Below are positions 1 to 12,300 of a stretch of 64,000 nt of DNA, piece by piece. The DNA comes from Myxococcus qinghaiensis. Its GTDB lineage: Bacteria; Myxococcota; Myxococcia; Myxococcales; Myxococcaceae. How positions within the stretch are numbered: position 1 is the stretch's first letter; each line of letters begins with the position of its first letter. A program made the translations under genes and the position numbers. Below the pieces are notes generated by a model. That model ran no database searches. It had not been told where the DNA came from and was given only the letters and a program-made list of their open reading frames with translations. The stretch is from positions 1 to 64,000 of the forward strand of contig NZ_JAKCFA010000007.1 in NCBI RefSeq assembly GCF_024198215.1, given 5' to 3'.

Positions 1-3000
1 GGTGGTGCGCCAGTTGGTTCGCCCGCTCGTTGAGCTGCGCGTACGTCAGCGACTCCTCGCCGCACTCCACCGCCACCGCGCCCGGCGTCTTCTCCACCTG
101 GGCTTCGAAGTGGGCCGCAAGCGTCTCGTCCCTGCGCGCGCCTCTCTTCTCTCGCCCACTCCACTCGCGTACCAGTCGCCGCTGCTCCTCCTCACCCGCC
201 AGCGGCACCTGCCACACCTTCTTCTCCAACCCCTCCACCGCCCCCTCCAACACCCCCCTCACGTGCTCCACCAACCGCTGCGCCGTCCCCTCCTCGTACA
301 AGTCGCTGTTGTAGTTCAGCGACACCCCCACCCCCTCCGCGTCCTCCCCCACCAACAACGAGAAGTCGAACTTCGACGTCTTCGTGTCCGCCTCCAGCCC
401 CTTCAGCACCAACCCCTTCCCCAGCTTCACCTCCACCCCAGGCGTGTTCTGCAGCGTCAGCGACACCTGGAAGAGTGGACTGCGGCTCATGTCCCTCTGC
501 GGCAGCAACTCCTCCACCAACTTCTCAAACGGCACGTCCTGGTGCGCGTACGCACCCAACGTCACCTCCCTCGCCCTCCCCACCAGCTCCCGGAAGCTCT
601 CCTCCTCACGCACTCGCCCCCTCAGCACCAACGTATTCGCGAAGTACCCAATCAGCCCTTCCGTCTCCGCGTGCGTACGCCCCGCTATCGGAAACCCCAC
701 CACCACTTCTTCCTGCCCCGCGTACCTCGCCAGCACCACCTGGTACGCCGCCAGCAACACCATGAAGGGCGTCGCTCCCTCCCTCCGGCTTGCCTCCTCC
801 ACCTTCCTCCACAGCTCCATCGGCCACCGCCTCTCCAGCATGGCCCCCCGGAAGCTCTGCACCGCCGGCCTTGGCTTGTCCGTCACCAACTCCAGCGCTC
901 TCGGCGCTCCCTCCAACTGCTTGCGCCAGTACTCCACCTGCTGCTCCAGCACCTCGCCCTGCAACCACCCTCGCTGCCACTCCGCGTAGTCCGCGTACTG
1001 CACTGGCAACTCGCCTAGCGGTGACGGCTTGCCTTCCGCGTACGCCTCGTAGAGCGCCGCCACTTCCCTCACCAACACCGCCGTCGACCACCCGTCCGAC
1101 ACGATGTGGTGCAGCACCACCACCAACACGTGCGACTCCGCTGACAGCCTCACCAACGTCACTCGCAGCAGCGGCCCCACCGTCAGGTCGAACGGAAGCA
1201 ACACCGCCTGTTCCACATGACGACGCGCCTCGGCCTCGCGACGCTCCTCGGGAAGCCCTTCCAGATCGACGTCGTGCAACACCACCGGTGACTCCGGCGA
1301 GACGAACTGCACGGCGACGCCGTTCACACTTCGAAACGTGGTGCGCAGCGCTTCGTGACGTCGAACGAGTTCCTGGAACGTCCTGGCCAACGCATCCCTG
1401 TTCAGCGGCCCCGTCATCCGCACCGCGCCGGGTACGTTGTACGAAGCGCTCAACGGTTCGAGCTGGTCCAGGAACCACAGGCGCTGCTGCGCGAAGGACA
1501 ACCTCGGCGGCCGAGTCTTGTCTTCCCTCGGAACCAACGGCGGCACCACCTGCAAAGCACCCGCTCGACTCAGTCGCTCCACCCGACTCGCGAGCTCCGC
1601 CACGGTGGGCGCCTCGAACAGCTCGCGCAGCGGCAGCTCGATTCCGAACGCGCTCCGCACCCGGGAGATGGCCCTCGTGGCCAGCAGCGAATGGCCTCCC
1701 AGCTCGAAGAAGTGGCCGTGCAGCCCCACCCTTTCGAGCCCGAGCACCTCCGCGAAGAGCCCCGCCAGCAAGCCCTCCGTCGCGGTGCGCGGAGCCACAT
1801 AGGCACCCACTCCCTCGGGCCCCACTTCCGCCATGGGCAGCGCCTTGCGGTTCACCTTGCCACTCGGTGTCAGCGGCAGCGCGTCCAGTGTCACGAACAC
1901 GGACGGGACCATGTACTCGGGCAAGCGCGCCGCGAGATGCGCGCGCAGGGCCTCCCGCTTCGCCCCCTCCGACTCCGAGAGGACGACGTACCCCACCAGC
2001 CTCCGGTCCCCGGGAACGTCCTCACGCACCACCACGGCCGCATCGCGAACACCGGGCGCGGCACGCAGCGCTGCTTCCACTTCGCCCAGCTCGATGCGGA
2101 AGCCTCGCAGCTTCACCTGACCATCCAGGCGCCCCACGAACTCCACCGTACCCTCCGCCGTCCACCGGGCCAGGTCCCCCGTGCGGTACAGCCGAGCTCC
2201 AGCCACCTCGCTGAACGGATGCGGAACGAACTTCTCCGCCGTCAGCTCCGGCCGACCCACGTACCCGTGCGCCAGGTGCGCGCCACCGATGAACAGCTCT
2301 CCCGAAATCCCCACGGGACAAGGCTTCCCCCACGCATCCAACACGTAGAGCTGACAGTGCGGCAGCGGCGCGCCGATGGACGGAAGCCGCGGCCACGATG
2401 ACGGCGCTCCCGACAGCCGGTGCGCGGAGACGACATGCGTCTCCGAGGGTCCGTATTGATTCTCCAGCACGCACCCGGGGAGCCGCTCGAAGAACGCGAC
2501 CAGCGAGGGCGTCACCTGGAGCTGCTCACCCGCGGTCACCACTTCGCGCAGCGCCCTGGGTACCGTCGCGCCCTGGACCGCGACTTCCGCCAGCGCCTGA
2601 AGCGCCACGAACGGCAGGAAGAGCCGCTCCACCGCGTGCCTGTCCAGGAACGTCAGAAGCGCCGACAAATCCTGACGCACGTCCTCCGAGGGCAACACCA
2701 ACGTGCCGCCAGCCCACCAGGTGGAGAACAGCTCCTGGAAGGACACATCGAAGCTAAGTGCCGCGAACTGCAGCGTCGTCGCGGACGGATTGACGGACCG
2801 CTCGAGCTGCCACGCCAGGAGGTGTGACAGCGCCCGGTGCGACAGCGCCACGCCCTTGGGCCGCCCCGTGCTGCCCGAGGTGTAGATGAGGTAACACGCC
2901 GACTCCGGCGGCACCTCCCGAGCCAGCGCCACGGTCGGCTGACGCGCCAGGGCCTCTGCCTCCACGTCCATGAACACGCGGCGTGCACACGAGTCCACCG

Positions 3001-6000
3001 GCAACACCGCGCCCAGCCGCGAATGACTCAGCACCACGGCGGCGCCCGAGTCCTCCAGCATGAACGCCAGTCGCTCCGCCGGATAGCGCGGATCCAACGG
3101 CACATACGTGGCCCCCGCCTTGAGCGTGCCCAGCACGGCGACAGCCAGGTCCAGGCTCTTGTCCAGACACAAGCCCACCTTGCTCCCGACGGAAACTCCC
3201 AGCGACTCCAGGTGGCGCGCGAGCTGATTGGCCCGGGCCTCCAGCTCCGCATAGGTCAGCGTCCGCGTCCCATCGCTGACGGCGATGGCATCGGGCACCC
3301 GGGCCGCCTGGGCCTCCACCGGGCGGAACACCGCCACGGGCACGTGAGCCGCGCGCGCCGGGGGATTCCACCCGGCGAGCACCTGTCGTCGCTCTTCCAC
3401 GTCAAGCAACGTCAGCTCCGACAACGGCTGCTCCACCTTCTCACGCAGCTCGCGCAGCACCTGACGCAGGTGCGCCAGCATGCGTCGCACCACCGTCGCG
3501 TCGAAGCGTCGGGCGTCGTAGGTCAACCGGAGCAACAGCTCGTGTCCGGGCAGCGCCATCAAGGTCAGCGGGTGATGGTCCACCTCCATCGAGGTGGGGT
3601 TGCGGACCACCAGCTCATCCGACGGCGTGGAGAGCCCCGCCTCCATCGGATAGTTCTCGTAGATGACGAGGCTCTCGAACAGCGGCTCACTCGAAGGCAC
3701 CTCGCTCCAGCGGCGCACCTCCACCAGCGGCGAGGACTCGTACTGACGCGCCTCCTGCAACCACGCCTGCAGCGCCTTCAGCCACGGCCCCACGGCCCGC
3801 GAGGCGGGCAGCTTCACTCGCACGGGGATGGCGTTGATGAACATGCCCACCATGGTCTCGATGCCGGAGAGCTCGGGTGGCCTTCCGGAGACCGTCAGCC
3901 CGAAGACCACGTCATCGCCGCCGCTGTAGCGCCCCAACAGCACCGCCCAGGCCCCCTGGAGCAGCGTGCCCGGCGTGAGCCCCTGCTGTCGGGCGAAGGC
4001 GACGAGCGCCGACGTCTCCTCCGCTCCGAGCCGCAGCTCCTGGTCCCCGCGCTCCCCCTGCCCCCGAGGCACACCGCCCACGTTCAACCGCGTGGGCTCC
4101 GAGAAGCCCGCGAGCGCCTTGCGCCAGAAGTCCCTCGCGGGGCCCTGCTCCTGCTGCTCCAGCCACGCGATGAAGTCCCGGTAGGGACGGACGTCACCTC
4201 GCGGCGGCGTCACTCCACGACGCAGCGCCTCGTAGCGGGTGAACACATCCCGCGTCACCAGCTGCGTGGACCAGCCATCCAACAACAGGTGCGTGACGCT
4301 GAACACCACGCGCCACACCCGCTCGCCCGTGCGCAGCAGCGTCAACCGGAACAGCGGCGCGACAGAGAGTTCCAGACCTCGTCGTCGGTCCGCCACGAAG
4401 AAGGCGGAGACCCGCGCCTCCAGCTCCTCCCGTGGCACCGCGCGCCAGTCCTCCACGGAGACGGTGGGCTCCACGTCGCGCATCACCGCCTGCAGCGGCG
4501 CATCCAGCCCCTCCCAGAAGAACGCCGTGCGGAGGATGGTGAAGCGCTGGGTCGCCTGCCGCCAGGCCTCCGTCAGCGCCTTCACGTCGAGCGCGCCATC
4601 CAGCTCGAAGGCGATCTGGTTGAAGTAGGGCTGGGTCTCCTCGTCCTGGAGATGATGGAACAAGATGCCCTGCTGCAACGGCGACAGGGGATACAGGTCC
4701 TCCACGTCGCGCAGGCGTCGACCCTTCGCGGCCATCCGGTCCGCGAGTCCCTCCAGCGCGCCCTGCCCCAGCTTCGCCAGGGGAAAGTCCGACGGCGACA
4801 GCCCACGTGGATCCTCGGACGTCCCATGCGCGATGAGCTCACGCAGGGCCGCTCGCAGCGCGTGGGCCAGCTTCTCCACCGTCCCTGTCCGATGAACCCC
4901 CGAGCCATGGGTGAACATCAGCCGCATCCGTCCACCACTGACGGCGCAGTCCACGTCGAGCAGGTGCGCGCGCAGGCCTTCCGGTGCACGCGTGGGCCCC
5001 ACCGAGCCCTCCGACAAGCGCAGCGGCGCCGTGGCGGGCAGCACGTTGTCGAACTGTCCCAGGTAGTTGAACCCCACCTCCGGCGCGGGCAGGGCGCGCA
5101 GTCGCTCTCGCAGCTCGCGGTCCGGCGACAGGTAGCGCAGCACGCCGAAGCCCACGCCCTTGGACGGCGTGCGCCGCATCGCCTCCTTCGCCGCGCGCAC
5201 CCAGGCGCCGGGCCCTTCGCCCATCGACTCCACCAGCACCGGGTACATGCTGGTGAACCACCCCACCGTGCGCGAGAGGTCCACCTCTCCGAAGAGGTTC
5301 TCGCGCCCGTGCCCTTCCATCTCCACCCGCACGCACGACGTCCCCGTCCACTGGCGCAGCACGTGCGCGAGCGCGGCCAGCAACAGCTCGTCCGGCTTCG
5401 CGCGGAGCGCCTTCGCCACGTCCTGGAGCAACACCTGCGTCTCCGCGGGCTCCAGCGACACCTCGACCAGCCGCGCCGCGCCCTCCGTGTTGGCGGAGCC
5501 TCCGTCCACCTCGCGCGGCAGCGAGCCCACTCGAGTCCAGGGGAGCCCGAGCCAGAACGTCGCTTCCTCCCGCGCTGACGGCGTGCGCGCATGCTCCACC
5601 AGTCGCGAGGCCCAGGACTGATAGGACAGCGTCTTGGCGGGCAGTCGCACCGGCTCGTCCGCGCGAAGCCACTGGTAGCTCGACAGCAGGTCCTCCAGCA
5701 GCACCCGCCACGACACCGCATCCACGGCCAGATGGTGGATGACGAGCAACAACTCCTGCGGCGCCTCCGGTCCCAGCTCGAAGAGCACCGCTCGCGCGAC
5801 GTCTCCCGTGGAGAGACTCAAGCGCTCCTGGACCCGCGCCGAGTGCGCCTCCACCTCGGCGGCCCTCGCCTCCGGTGCCCACCGCGAGAGGTCCACCGTC
5901 TCCAATGGCAGGGCTCCTTCCAGGCCCGCCATTTCCTGATGCCAGCCGCCCTGGCCGTCCCTCGTGAAGCGCAGGCGCAGGGCATCGTGGTGCTCACGCA

Positions 6001-9000
6001 CGAGTTGGAGGGCGCGGTCCAGATGTTCGGCCACCATCCGCTCGCGCAGCGTGAAGCGCAGGGCTTGATTGAAGTGGTGCGCCCCTGACAGCTCGCGCTC
6101 GAAGAACCAGCGCTGGATGGGCGTCAGCTCCACCGGCCCTGTCACGGGCCCCTGGGTGATGACCTCCCGGGGCGCCTCGGAGACCACCGCCGCCAGTCGC
6201 GCCACCGTCGGGTGGTCGAAGAGCTGCTTCGCGCTCAGGTGCAGCCCCGCCTGTGCGGCGCGCGAGATGACCTGGATGCCGAGGATGGAGTCGCCTCCCA
6301 GCTCGAAGAAGTCATCGTGCACGCTCACCTGGGGACGTCCCAGCACCTGGGCCCAGATGGTCGCGAGCGCGGTCTCCTTCTCGTCGCGCGGAGCGACTTC
6401 GGCGGTCCGCTCCACCACCGACAGCTCCGGCGCCGGCAGGGCCCTGCGCTCCACCTTGCCGTTGTCGGACAGCGGGAAGGCATCCAGCACGACGAAGGCG
6501 GCGGGCACCATGTACTCGGGCAGCCGCTCCTCCAGGAACACTCTCAGCGCGGCGGACTCCGGACGCTGGGCGCCGGAGGGCACCACGTAGGCCACGAGCC
6601 TCGCGCCCGAGGGCCCGTCCTCACGCACCACCGCCACCGCATCTCCTACCGAGGGATGCGTTCGCAGGACGGACTCGACCTCGCCCAGCTCGATGCGATA
6701 GCCGCGCACCTTCACCTGGAAGTCCGCGCGGCCCAGGTACTCCAGCCGTCCGTCGGCGCGCCAGCGCACCCGGTCTCCCGTGCGATACAGCCGGGCCCCC
6801 GCCTCCGCGCCGAAGGCATCCGGGATGAAGCGCTCCGCCGTCAGCTCCGGCCTCCGCCAGTAGCCCCGCGCGACGCCCGCGCCACCGATGAACAGCTCGC
6901 CCACCGTCCCCACCGCCACGGGGCGCAGGCTCGCATCCAGGACATACAGGCGCGTGTTCGCGATGGGCCGACCGATGGCCACCGGGCCACTCACCGGGTC
7001 CGCCGCGCTCACCGTGTACACGCAGCACCCCACCACCGTCTCCGTGGGGCCGTACTCGTTGATGAGGCGCGTGTCGGGCGCGTGCTTTCGCCAGAAGGCG
7101 ATGCCCTCGGCCGTCAGCGCCTCGCCTCCAATCACGAAGGCTCGCGCGCGGCCCGCGGCCTCCTCGGGACGAAGCTGCGCGGCCAGCATGCGCAGGTGCG
7201 TGGGCGTCAGCTTCACCAGACTGAAATGGCTGCCCGCGCGCAGGGTCTCACCCAGGCCCTCGATGCCCGCGTCTTCCGGGACCAGCACCACCGGCCGCCC
7301 CGCCACCAGGGGCGCCACCAGACTCGTCACCGTCAAATCAAACGACAGCGGCGAGTGCACCGGCGAACCGCTGCCCTCCGCGAGCCCATACGCCCGCAGC
7401 GCCCAGGTCAGGTAGTTCACCACGCCCCGGTGCTCGACCATCACACCCTTGGGGCGTCCCGTGCTCCCGGAGGTGTAGATGAGATACGCGAGGTCTTCCG
7501 CTCCGGCCAGAGGCTCTGGCGGCGTCACGGGCTCGCGGCCCGCGGTGTGCGCCCACTCCGTGTCCAGACAGAGGAGGAACTGGGAGGTCACCGGCAGCGC
7601 ATCCACGAGCGCATCCTCGGTGAGGACGACGGGCACACCGGTGTCTTCCAGGAGGAAGGACACGCGGGTCGACGGCCAGGCGGGGTCGATGGGCACATAG
7701 GCGCCCCCGGCCTTCAGGACGGCCCACAGGGCCACCACCATGTCCGGCGAGCGACGGAAGCACAGGCCCACCAGCGTGCCACGTCGGACGCCCAGGCTCC
7801 TCAGGTGGTGTGTCAGCTGGTTCGCCCGCGCGTCCAGCTCGCGGAAGCTGAAGCGCGCTTCACCCATCGACACGGCCAGCGCCTCCGGGGTGCGCGCCAC
7901 CGCCTCCTCGAAGAGGCCATGCACGGTGGCGTGCTCCGGGAAGTCCGCGCGCGTGTCGTTCCAGGTCACCAGGAGCTGGTGACGCTCGGCTTCAGACAGC
8001 AGGGACAGGTCTCCCAGTCGCCCGTCGGGCCGCGCGGCGATGGCCTCCAGCACGAGGGCCATCCGCTCCAGTCGCGCATCCGCGAACGCCTGCGTGAAGC
8101 GCGTCTGGTCATAACGCAGGAGCAACGGGAGCCGCGCCCCCGGCGTGGAAATCACCGTGAGGCCGAAGTGGTCCGCCTCCCGAGCCCGAACGTCGCGCAC
8201 CTCCAGCGCGCGTGAAGCGGAGGTGAGCGCCGCATCCAGCGGGTAGTTCTCGAAGACGACGAGCGTGTCGAAGAGCGCGGTGCCCGCGGGGACGTCGCTC
8301 CAGCGCTGGACCTTCACCAGGGGCGCATGCTCGTGCTGGCGCGCCTCCACCTGCATGTCCTGGAGGCGGCGCAGCCACGTGGACCACGCCAGGTCCTGGG
8401 ACCAGCGCACCCGCACCGGCTGGGTGTTGATGAACAACCCGACCATGTCCTCCACGCCCGCCAGGTCCGGGGGACGACCAGAGACCGTCGTGCCGAAGAC
8501 GACGTCCTCGGAGCCGGAGAGCTGCCCCAGCACCAGCGCCCACGCGCCCTGCACCAGGGTGCTCAGCGTGAGGCCGTGCCGACGCGCGAAGGTGTTGAGC
8601 GCCGCGGTGGTGGACTCCGACAGGTGGCGGGTGCGCGTGATTCGCCCCGTGCCCTCTCCCGGCCCCTCGCCCGTCGGCGTGGGCTCGTGCACTCCCGCGA
8701 GCTCGCGGCGCCAGAAGTCCTCCGAGTCCTTCAGGTCGTGCTCGGCCAGCCAGCCCAGGTAGTCACTGAACGGACGCGGAGAAACGAGCCTGGGAGAACG
8801 GCCCGCGAGCGAGCCTTCGTACAGCGTGAAGAAGTCGCGCACCACCAGCGGCACGGACCAGCCATCCAGCACCAGGTGCGAGTGACTGAAGACGAAGCGG
8901 TACACGTCCTCCGCGCTTCGCAGCAGCGTCAGGCGGATCAACGGCGCGCGCGACAGGTCGAACCCCTCGCGACGCTCCTGCTCCAGGAAGGTCGTCAGTC

Positions 9001-9304
9001 GGGACTCGAAGGCGTCAGCGGACAAGTCCCTCCAGTCTTCGGCGCGCACGGGCAGCTCCACCTCGCGCAGCACCACCTGCACCGGCTCATCCACGTCATC
9101 CCAGACAAGCGCCGTGCGCAGCGCGGGGTGCGCCGCCACCACGCCCCGCCAGGCCTGGATGAAGACTTCCACGTCCAGCCGTCCGCGCAGCTCGCAGACG
9201 AGCTGGTTGAAGTAGAGCCCCTGGCCGGGCTCGGAGATGGCGTGGAAGAGCATGCCGCCCTGCAGGGGCGACAGCGGGTACAGGTCCTCGATGTTGTCGC
9301 TCAT
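1..9304 (-). CDS. Nonribosomal peptide synthetase, C-A-PCP-E-C-A-PCP-C-A... (3' end outside window)
   Basis: Open frame from ATG at 9304 to base 1 with no stop, so at least 3,100 residues; the C-terminus lies beyond the left edge. The start overlaps the stop of the upstream gene (ATGA). Domains by residue: C (1-430, LYPLSPLQ type expected after an epimerase), A (450-960, [11 protein letters not shown] and NEYGPTE intact), PCP (FFELGGDSI, ~1000), E (1056-1510, [16 protein letters not shown]), C (1531-1965, again LYPLSPLQ), A (1990-2485), PCP (FFELGGHSL, ~2530), C (2605-3035, HHIVSDGWS), and the first ~50 residues of a third A domain. My hand-read specificity codes are DLTKVGEVGK (close to Asn codes) and DVQFVAQVVK (nearest to Pro codes). 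The first module should deliver a D-residue because E is followed by a DCL-like C domain. No thioesterase is seen. Domain calls are firm; substrates are inference. Confidence 0.95.
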   Translation of the reverse strand, partial: MSDNIEDLYPLSPLQGGMLFHAISEPGQGLYFNQLVCELRGRLDVEVFIQAWRGVVAAHPALRTALVWDDVDEPVQVVLREVELPVRAEDWRDLSADAFESRLTTFLEQERREGFDLSRAPLIRLTLLRSAEDVYRFVFSHSHLVLDGWSVPLVVRDFFTLYEGSLAGRSPRLVSPRPFSDYLGWLAEHDLKDSEDFWRRELAGVHEPTPTGEGPGEGTGRITRTRHLSESTTAALNTFARRHGLTLSTLVQGAWALVLGQLSGSEDVVFGTTVSGRPPDLAGVEDMVGLFINTQPVRVRWSQDLAWSTWLRRLQDMQVEARQHEHAPLVKVQRWSDVPAGTALFDTLVVFENYPLDAALTSASRALEVRDVRAREADHFGLTVISTPGARLPLLLRYDQTRFTQAFADARLERMALVLEAIAARPDGRLGDLSLLSEAERHQLLVTWNDTRADFPEHATVHGLFEEAVARTPEALAVSMGEARFSFRELDARANQLTHHLRSLGVRRGTLVGLCFRRSPDMVVALWAVLKAGGAYVPIDPAWPSTRVSFLLEDTGVPVVLTEDALVDALPVTSQFLLCLDTEWAHTAGREPVTPPEPLAGAEDLAYLIYTSGSTGRPKGVMVEHRGVVNYLTWALRAYGLAEGSGSPVHSPLSFDLTVTSLVAPLVAGRPVVLVPEDAGIEGLGETLRAGSHFSLVKLTPTHLRMLAAQLRPEEAAGRARAFVIGGEALTAEGIAFWRKHAPDTRLINEYGPTETVVGCCVYTVSAADPVSGPVAIGRPIANTRLYVLDASLRPVAVGTVGELFIGGAGVARGYWRRPELTAERFIPDAFGAEAGARLYRTGDRVRWRADGRLEYLGRADFQVKVRGYRIELGEVESVLRTHPSVGDAVAVVREDGPSGARLVAYVVPSGAQRPESAALRVFLEERLPEYMVPAAFVVLDAFPLSDNGKVERRALPAPELSVVERTAEVAPRDEKETALATIWAQVLGRPQVSVHDDFFELGGDSILGIQVISRAAQAGLHLSAKQLFDHPTVARLAAVVSEAPREVITQGPVTGPVELTPIQRWFFERELSGAHHFNQALRFTLRERMVAEHLDRALQLVREHHDALRLRFTRDGQGGWHQEMAGLEGALPLETVDLSRWAPEARAAEVEAHSARVQERLSLSTGDVARAVLFELGPEAPQELLLVIHHLAVDAVSWRVLLEDLLSSYQWLRADEPVRLPAKTLSYQSWASRLVEHARTPSAREEATFWLGLPWTRVGSLPREVDGGSANTEGAARLVEVSLEPAETQVLLQDVAKALRAKPDELLLAALAHVLRQWTGTSCVRVEMEGHGRENLFGEVDLSRTVGWFTSMYPVLVESMGEGPGAWVRAAKEAMRRTPSKGVGFGVLRYLSPDRELRERLRALPAPEVGFNYLGQFDNVLPATAPLRLSEGSVGPTRAPEGLRAHLLDVDCAVSGGRMRLMFTHGSGVHRTGTVEKLAHALRAALRELIAHGTSEDPRGLSPSDFPLAKLGQGALEGLADRMAAKGRRLRDVEDLYPLSPLQQGILFHHLQDEETQPYFNQIAFELDGALDVKALTEAWRQATQRFTILRTAFFWEGLDAPLQAVMRDVEPTVSVEDWRAVPREELEARVSAFFVADRRRGLELSVAPLFRLTLLRTGERVWRVVFSVTHLLLDGWSTQLVTRDVFTRYEALRRGVTPPRGDVRPYRDFIAWLEQQEQGPARDFWRKALAGFSEPTRLNVGGVPRGQGERGDQELRLGAEETSALVAFARQQGLTPGTLLQGAWAVLLGRYSGGDDVVFGLTVSGRPPELSGIETMVGMFINAIPVRVKLPASRAVGPWLKALQAWLQEARQYESSPLVEVRRWSEVPSSEPLFESLVIYENYPMEAGLSTPSDELVVRNPTSMEVDHHPLTLMALPGHELLLRLTYDARRFDATVVRRMLAHLRQVLRELREKVEQPLSELTLLDVEERRQVLAGWNPPARAAHVPVAVFRPVEAQAARVPDAIAVSDGTRTLTYAELEARANQLARHLESLGVSVGSKVGLCLDKSLDLAVAVLGTLKAGATYVPLDPRYPAERLAFMLEDSGAAVVLSHSRLGAVLPVDSCARRVFMDVEAEALARQPTVALAREVPPESACYLIYTSGSTGRPKGVALSHRALSHLLAWQLERSVNPSATTLQFAALSFDVSFQELFSTWWAGGTLVLPSEDVRQDLSALLTFLDRHAVERLFLPFVALQALAEVAVQGATVPRALREVVTAGEQLQVTPSLVAFFERLPGCVLENQYGPSETHVVSAHRLSGAPSSWPRLPSIGAPLPHCQLYVLDAWGKPCPVGISGELFIGGAHLAHGYVGRPELTAEKFVPHPFSEVAGARLYRTGDLARWTAEGTVEFVGRLDGQVKLRGFRIELGEVEAALRAAPGVRDAAVVVREDVPGDRRLVGYVVLSESEGAKREALRAHLAARLPEYMVPSVFVTLDALPLTPSGKVNRKALPMAEVGPEGVGAYVAPRTATEGLLAGLFAEVLGLERVGLHGHFFELGGHSLLATRAISRVRSAFGIELPLRELFEAPTVAELASRVERLSRAGALQVVPPLVPREDKTRPPRLSFAQQRLWFLDQLEPLSASYNVPGAVRMTGPLNRDALARTFQELVRRHEALRTTFRSVNGVAVQFVSPESPVVLHDVDLEGLPEERREAEARRHVEQAVLLPFDLTVGPLLRVTLVRLSAESHVLVVVLHHIVSDGWSTAVLVREVAALYEAYAEGKPSPLGELPVQYADYAEWQRGWLQGEVLEQQVEYWRKQLEGAPRALELVTDKPRPAVQSFRGAMLERRWPMELWRKVEEASRREGATPFMVLLAAYQVVLARYAGQEEVVVGFPIAGRTHAETEGLIGYFANTLVLRGRVREEESFRELVGRAREVTLGAYAHQDVPFEKLVEELLPQRDMSRSPLFQVSLTLQNTPGVEVKLGKGLVLKGLEADTKTSKFDFSLLVGEDAEGVGVSLNYNSDLYEEGTAQRLVEHVRGVLEGAVEGLEKKVWQVPLAGEEEQRRLVREWSGREKRGARRDETLAAHFEAQVEKTPGAVAVECGEESLTYAQLNERANQLAHH

Positions 9305-12300
9305 CGCGTCTTCTTTCCGAACCGCGCCGCCAGCTTGTCGAGCTGCGACTGCTTCACCTTCGCGAGCGGGAAGTCCGACGGGGAATGTCCCCCCGCGTCG
9401 GGCGCACGCGAGGCCGCCACCAGCGCCACCAGTCGCGCCACGAAGTCCTCCGCCACGGCCACCACCGTCTCTCGCCGGTGGACCGCTTCGCTGAAGGTCC
9501 ACGTCACCTCCAGCCGGCCCTCGCGCACCACGCTCGTCACATCCAGCAGGTACGGCCGCCGCGAACTCGCCGCACGCTGCCGCAGCCCGTCACTCTCCGG
9601 GGCCAGCGCGAAGGGACCTCCCGTCCCGACGATGCCGTCCACCTGCCCCAGGTGATTGAAGCCAATCTCCGCCGAGGGGAGCGCCGCCAACCCAGCGTCC
9701 TTCGCCACGTAGCGCAGCAGCCCCCAGCTCATGCCTTGCGACGGCACCGCGCGCAGCGACTCCTTCACGACGCGCAGGGCCTCACCAGGGCCGGTTGCGT
9801 CGCGCAGGTCCAACAGCGCCGGGAAGACCCGCGTGAACCACCCCACCGTGCGGGAGACATCCGCGCCGGGCAGCACCTCTTCACGGCCGTGGCCCTCTAC
9901 GTCCACCAGGGCCACGCTCCGTCCCGTCCAGGTCGTCAGGGCCTGCGCCAGCGCGGTGAGCAAGGGGTCCTGCGCCTGCGTGTGCCAGGCCTTCGGCACA
10001 TCGTGCATCAGCGCCTTCGTCTGCTCGGCGTCCAGCGACACCTTCACCGTGCTCGCGGTGGCCTCGGTGTTGAGTCCCTCCGGGAAGTCCCTCGGCAGTC
10101 GAGCGGCTTCGGCCCAGGGCCGCTCCAGCCACCACGCGCGCTCCGAGACGAGCTTCTCCGAGCGGGCCAGCGCCTCCAGGCCCCGTGCCCACACCTGGAA
10201 GGAGGTCGTCTTCGGGGGCAGCCGCACCTCGCCTCCCTCAGCGAGGCTCGCGTACGCCGTCGCCAGGTCCTCCAGGAGGATTCGCCAGGACACGGCATCC
10301 ACCGCGAGGTGGTGGACCGCCAGCATCAGCCGCGTGGACCGCCCAGGCCCTCGTTCCAGCAGCGCGCCGCGGACGAGCGACGACTCCAGGCTCAGCGACT
10401 GCTGAAGCTCCAGGGCGCACCGCTCCAGCGCGGGCCCCATCGCTTCCGGTGACATGGTCGACAGGTCCACGCGCGCCACTTCCACCGGCGCGCCCGGAGC
10501 CACGGACGTCTGATGCCAGCCGTCCTCCTTCCTGGCGAAGCGCAGCCTCAGGGCATCGTGGTGCTCCACGACTTGCGCCAGCGCGCGCTCCAGCAGCGAA
10601 GCGTCGAGCCCCGTCCGCGCCTCGAACATCAGCGACATGTTCCAGTGGTGCGGCTCCTCCAGCCCCAGCTCGAAGAACCAGTGCTGGATGGGCGTGAGCG
10701 CCACCGGGCCCACCACGGGCCCCTGCTCGGCCTGCACCGTGAGCCGTGTCCCCGCCACCGTCGCGAGTCTCGCCACGGTGGGGTTCTGGAAGAGCTGCTT
10801 CGGAGACAGCTCGATGCCGGCCGCTCGTGCGCGGGTGACAATCTGCAAGCCGAGGATGGAGTCGCCTCCCAGCTCGAAGAAGTCGTCGTGGATGCCCACG
10901 CGCTCCACGTTGAGCACCTGGCGCCACAGCTCCACGAGCCGCTCCTCCACTTGCGTGCGAGGCGCCATCGCCTCCGCGCTCGAGGACTTTGACGACTGGA
11001 CCTCCGGTGCTGGCAGCGCGCGGGCGTCCACCTTGCCGTGACGCGTGCGCGGCAGCGCGTCCAGCGTGACGAAGGCGGACGGCACCATGTAGGGCGGAAG
11101 CCGGGAGAGCAGCCATGACTTCAGCGCCCCCGCGGTCAGCGCCTCGACTTCACCTGGCCGCTGCGCCACCACGTACGCGACGAGCCGCCTGGGTCCGCTC
11201 CCCTCCGCCCTCGCCACCACCGTCGCCTCCCGTACCTCTGGGTTCGCGAGCAGCGCGGCCTCTACTTCGCCCGGCTCGATGCGGAAGCCTCGCACCTTGA
11301 CCTGCGCATCCGCGCGGCCCAGGAACTCCAGCGTCCCATCACGGCGCCAGCGGGCCACGTCTCCTGTCCGGTACATGCGAGCACCCGGTCGCGAGTCGAA
11401 CGGGTCCGCCACGAAGCGCTCGGCGGTGAGGGCGGGCTGGCCCAGGTACCCTCGCGCCACGCCAGGCCCCCCCACGTGGATTTCACCCGGCGCGCCAGGC
11501 AGCGCGAGTCCGCCTCGGCCATCCAGCAGGTACACCCGAGCACCCGGCACGGCCCGACCGATGGGCACATGGTCCTGCTCGTCCCTCCGGACCCGGTGCA
11601 CCGTGCTCCAAATGGTCGCCTCCGTGGGGCCGTACTCGTTGAACAACGGCACCTCGGGCAGGGCCTCATGATGCGCGCGCGCCAGCTCCAGCGTGCAGGC
11701 CTCTCCGCCCACGCTCACCGCGCGCAAGCCGACCAGTCCTCCCGCGGGCGCCGCCGCGAGCACCTGGGCATAGAGCGCGGGCACGGAGATGAGGTGCGTC
11801 ACCCGGGCCCTGGCCACCAGCTCCGCCAGCTTCCTCGGGTCCTCTCGGTCCTCCACGTCCGGGTAGCGCAGCGTGCCCCCGTCGAAGAGTGACCAGAGCA
11901 GCCCCGCCAGCGAGGCATCGAAGGTGAACGGCGCCAGGGACAGCACGACTCCCGGAGCGCCATAGACGGCTCGCCGCGCACGCGTCGCGGAGATGAGCTG
12001 ACGGTGTTCCAGCACCACGCCCCGGGGTCTTCCAGTGGAGCCGGAGGTGTAGACGATGCACGCGGCATGGTGCGGCTCGGGCTCCGCGCCTGGCGCCTCC
12101 ACGCTCGCCGGGAGCGCCTCCAGCGTCACCCGCTTCAGGCCCTCACGCGAGGGGACCCGTGCCGCCCAGGCGCCGGACGTCACGACAGCGAGCGCCTTCG
12201 TGTCCTCCAGGATTCCGGCCAGTCGCTCGGTGGGGTGCTCCAGGTCGAGCACCACCACGGCCGCTCCCGAGCGCAGGATGCCGAGCAGTCCCGCCACCAC

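Noticed and set aside
2837..5578. 913-codon plus-strand open frame, and similar long plus-strand frames at 6212-8215, 14458-16269 and 22166-25828
   Set aside because: Arg/His/Gln-rich translations without domains lying antisense to clear NRPS domains; they result from high GC at third codon positions of the minus-strand genes.
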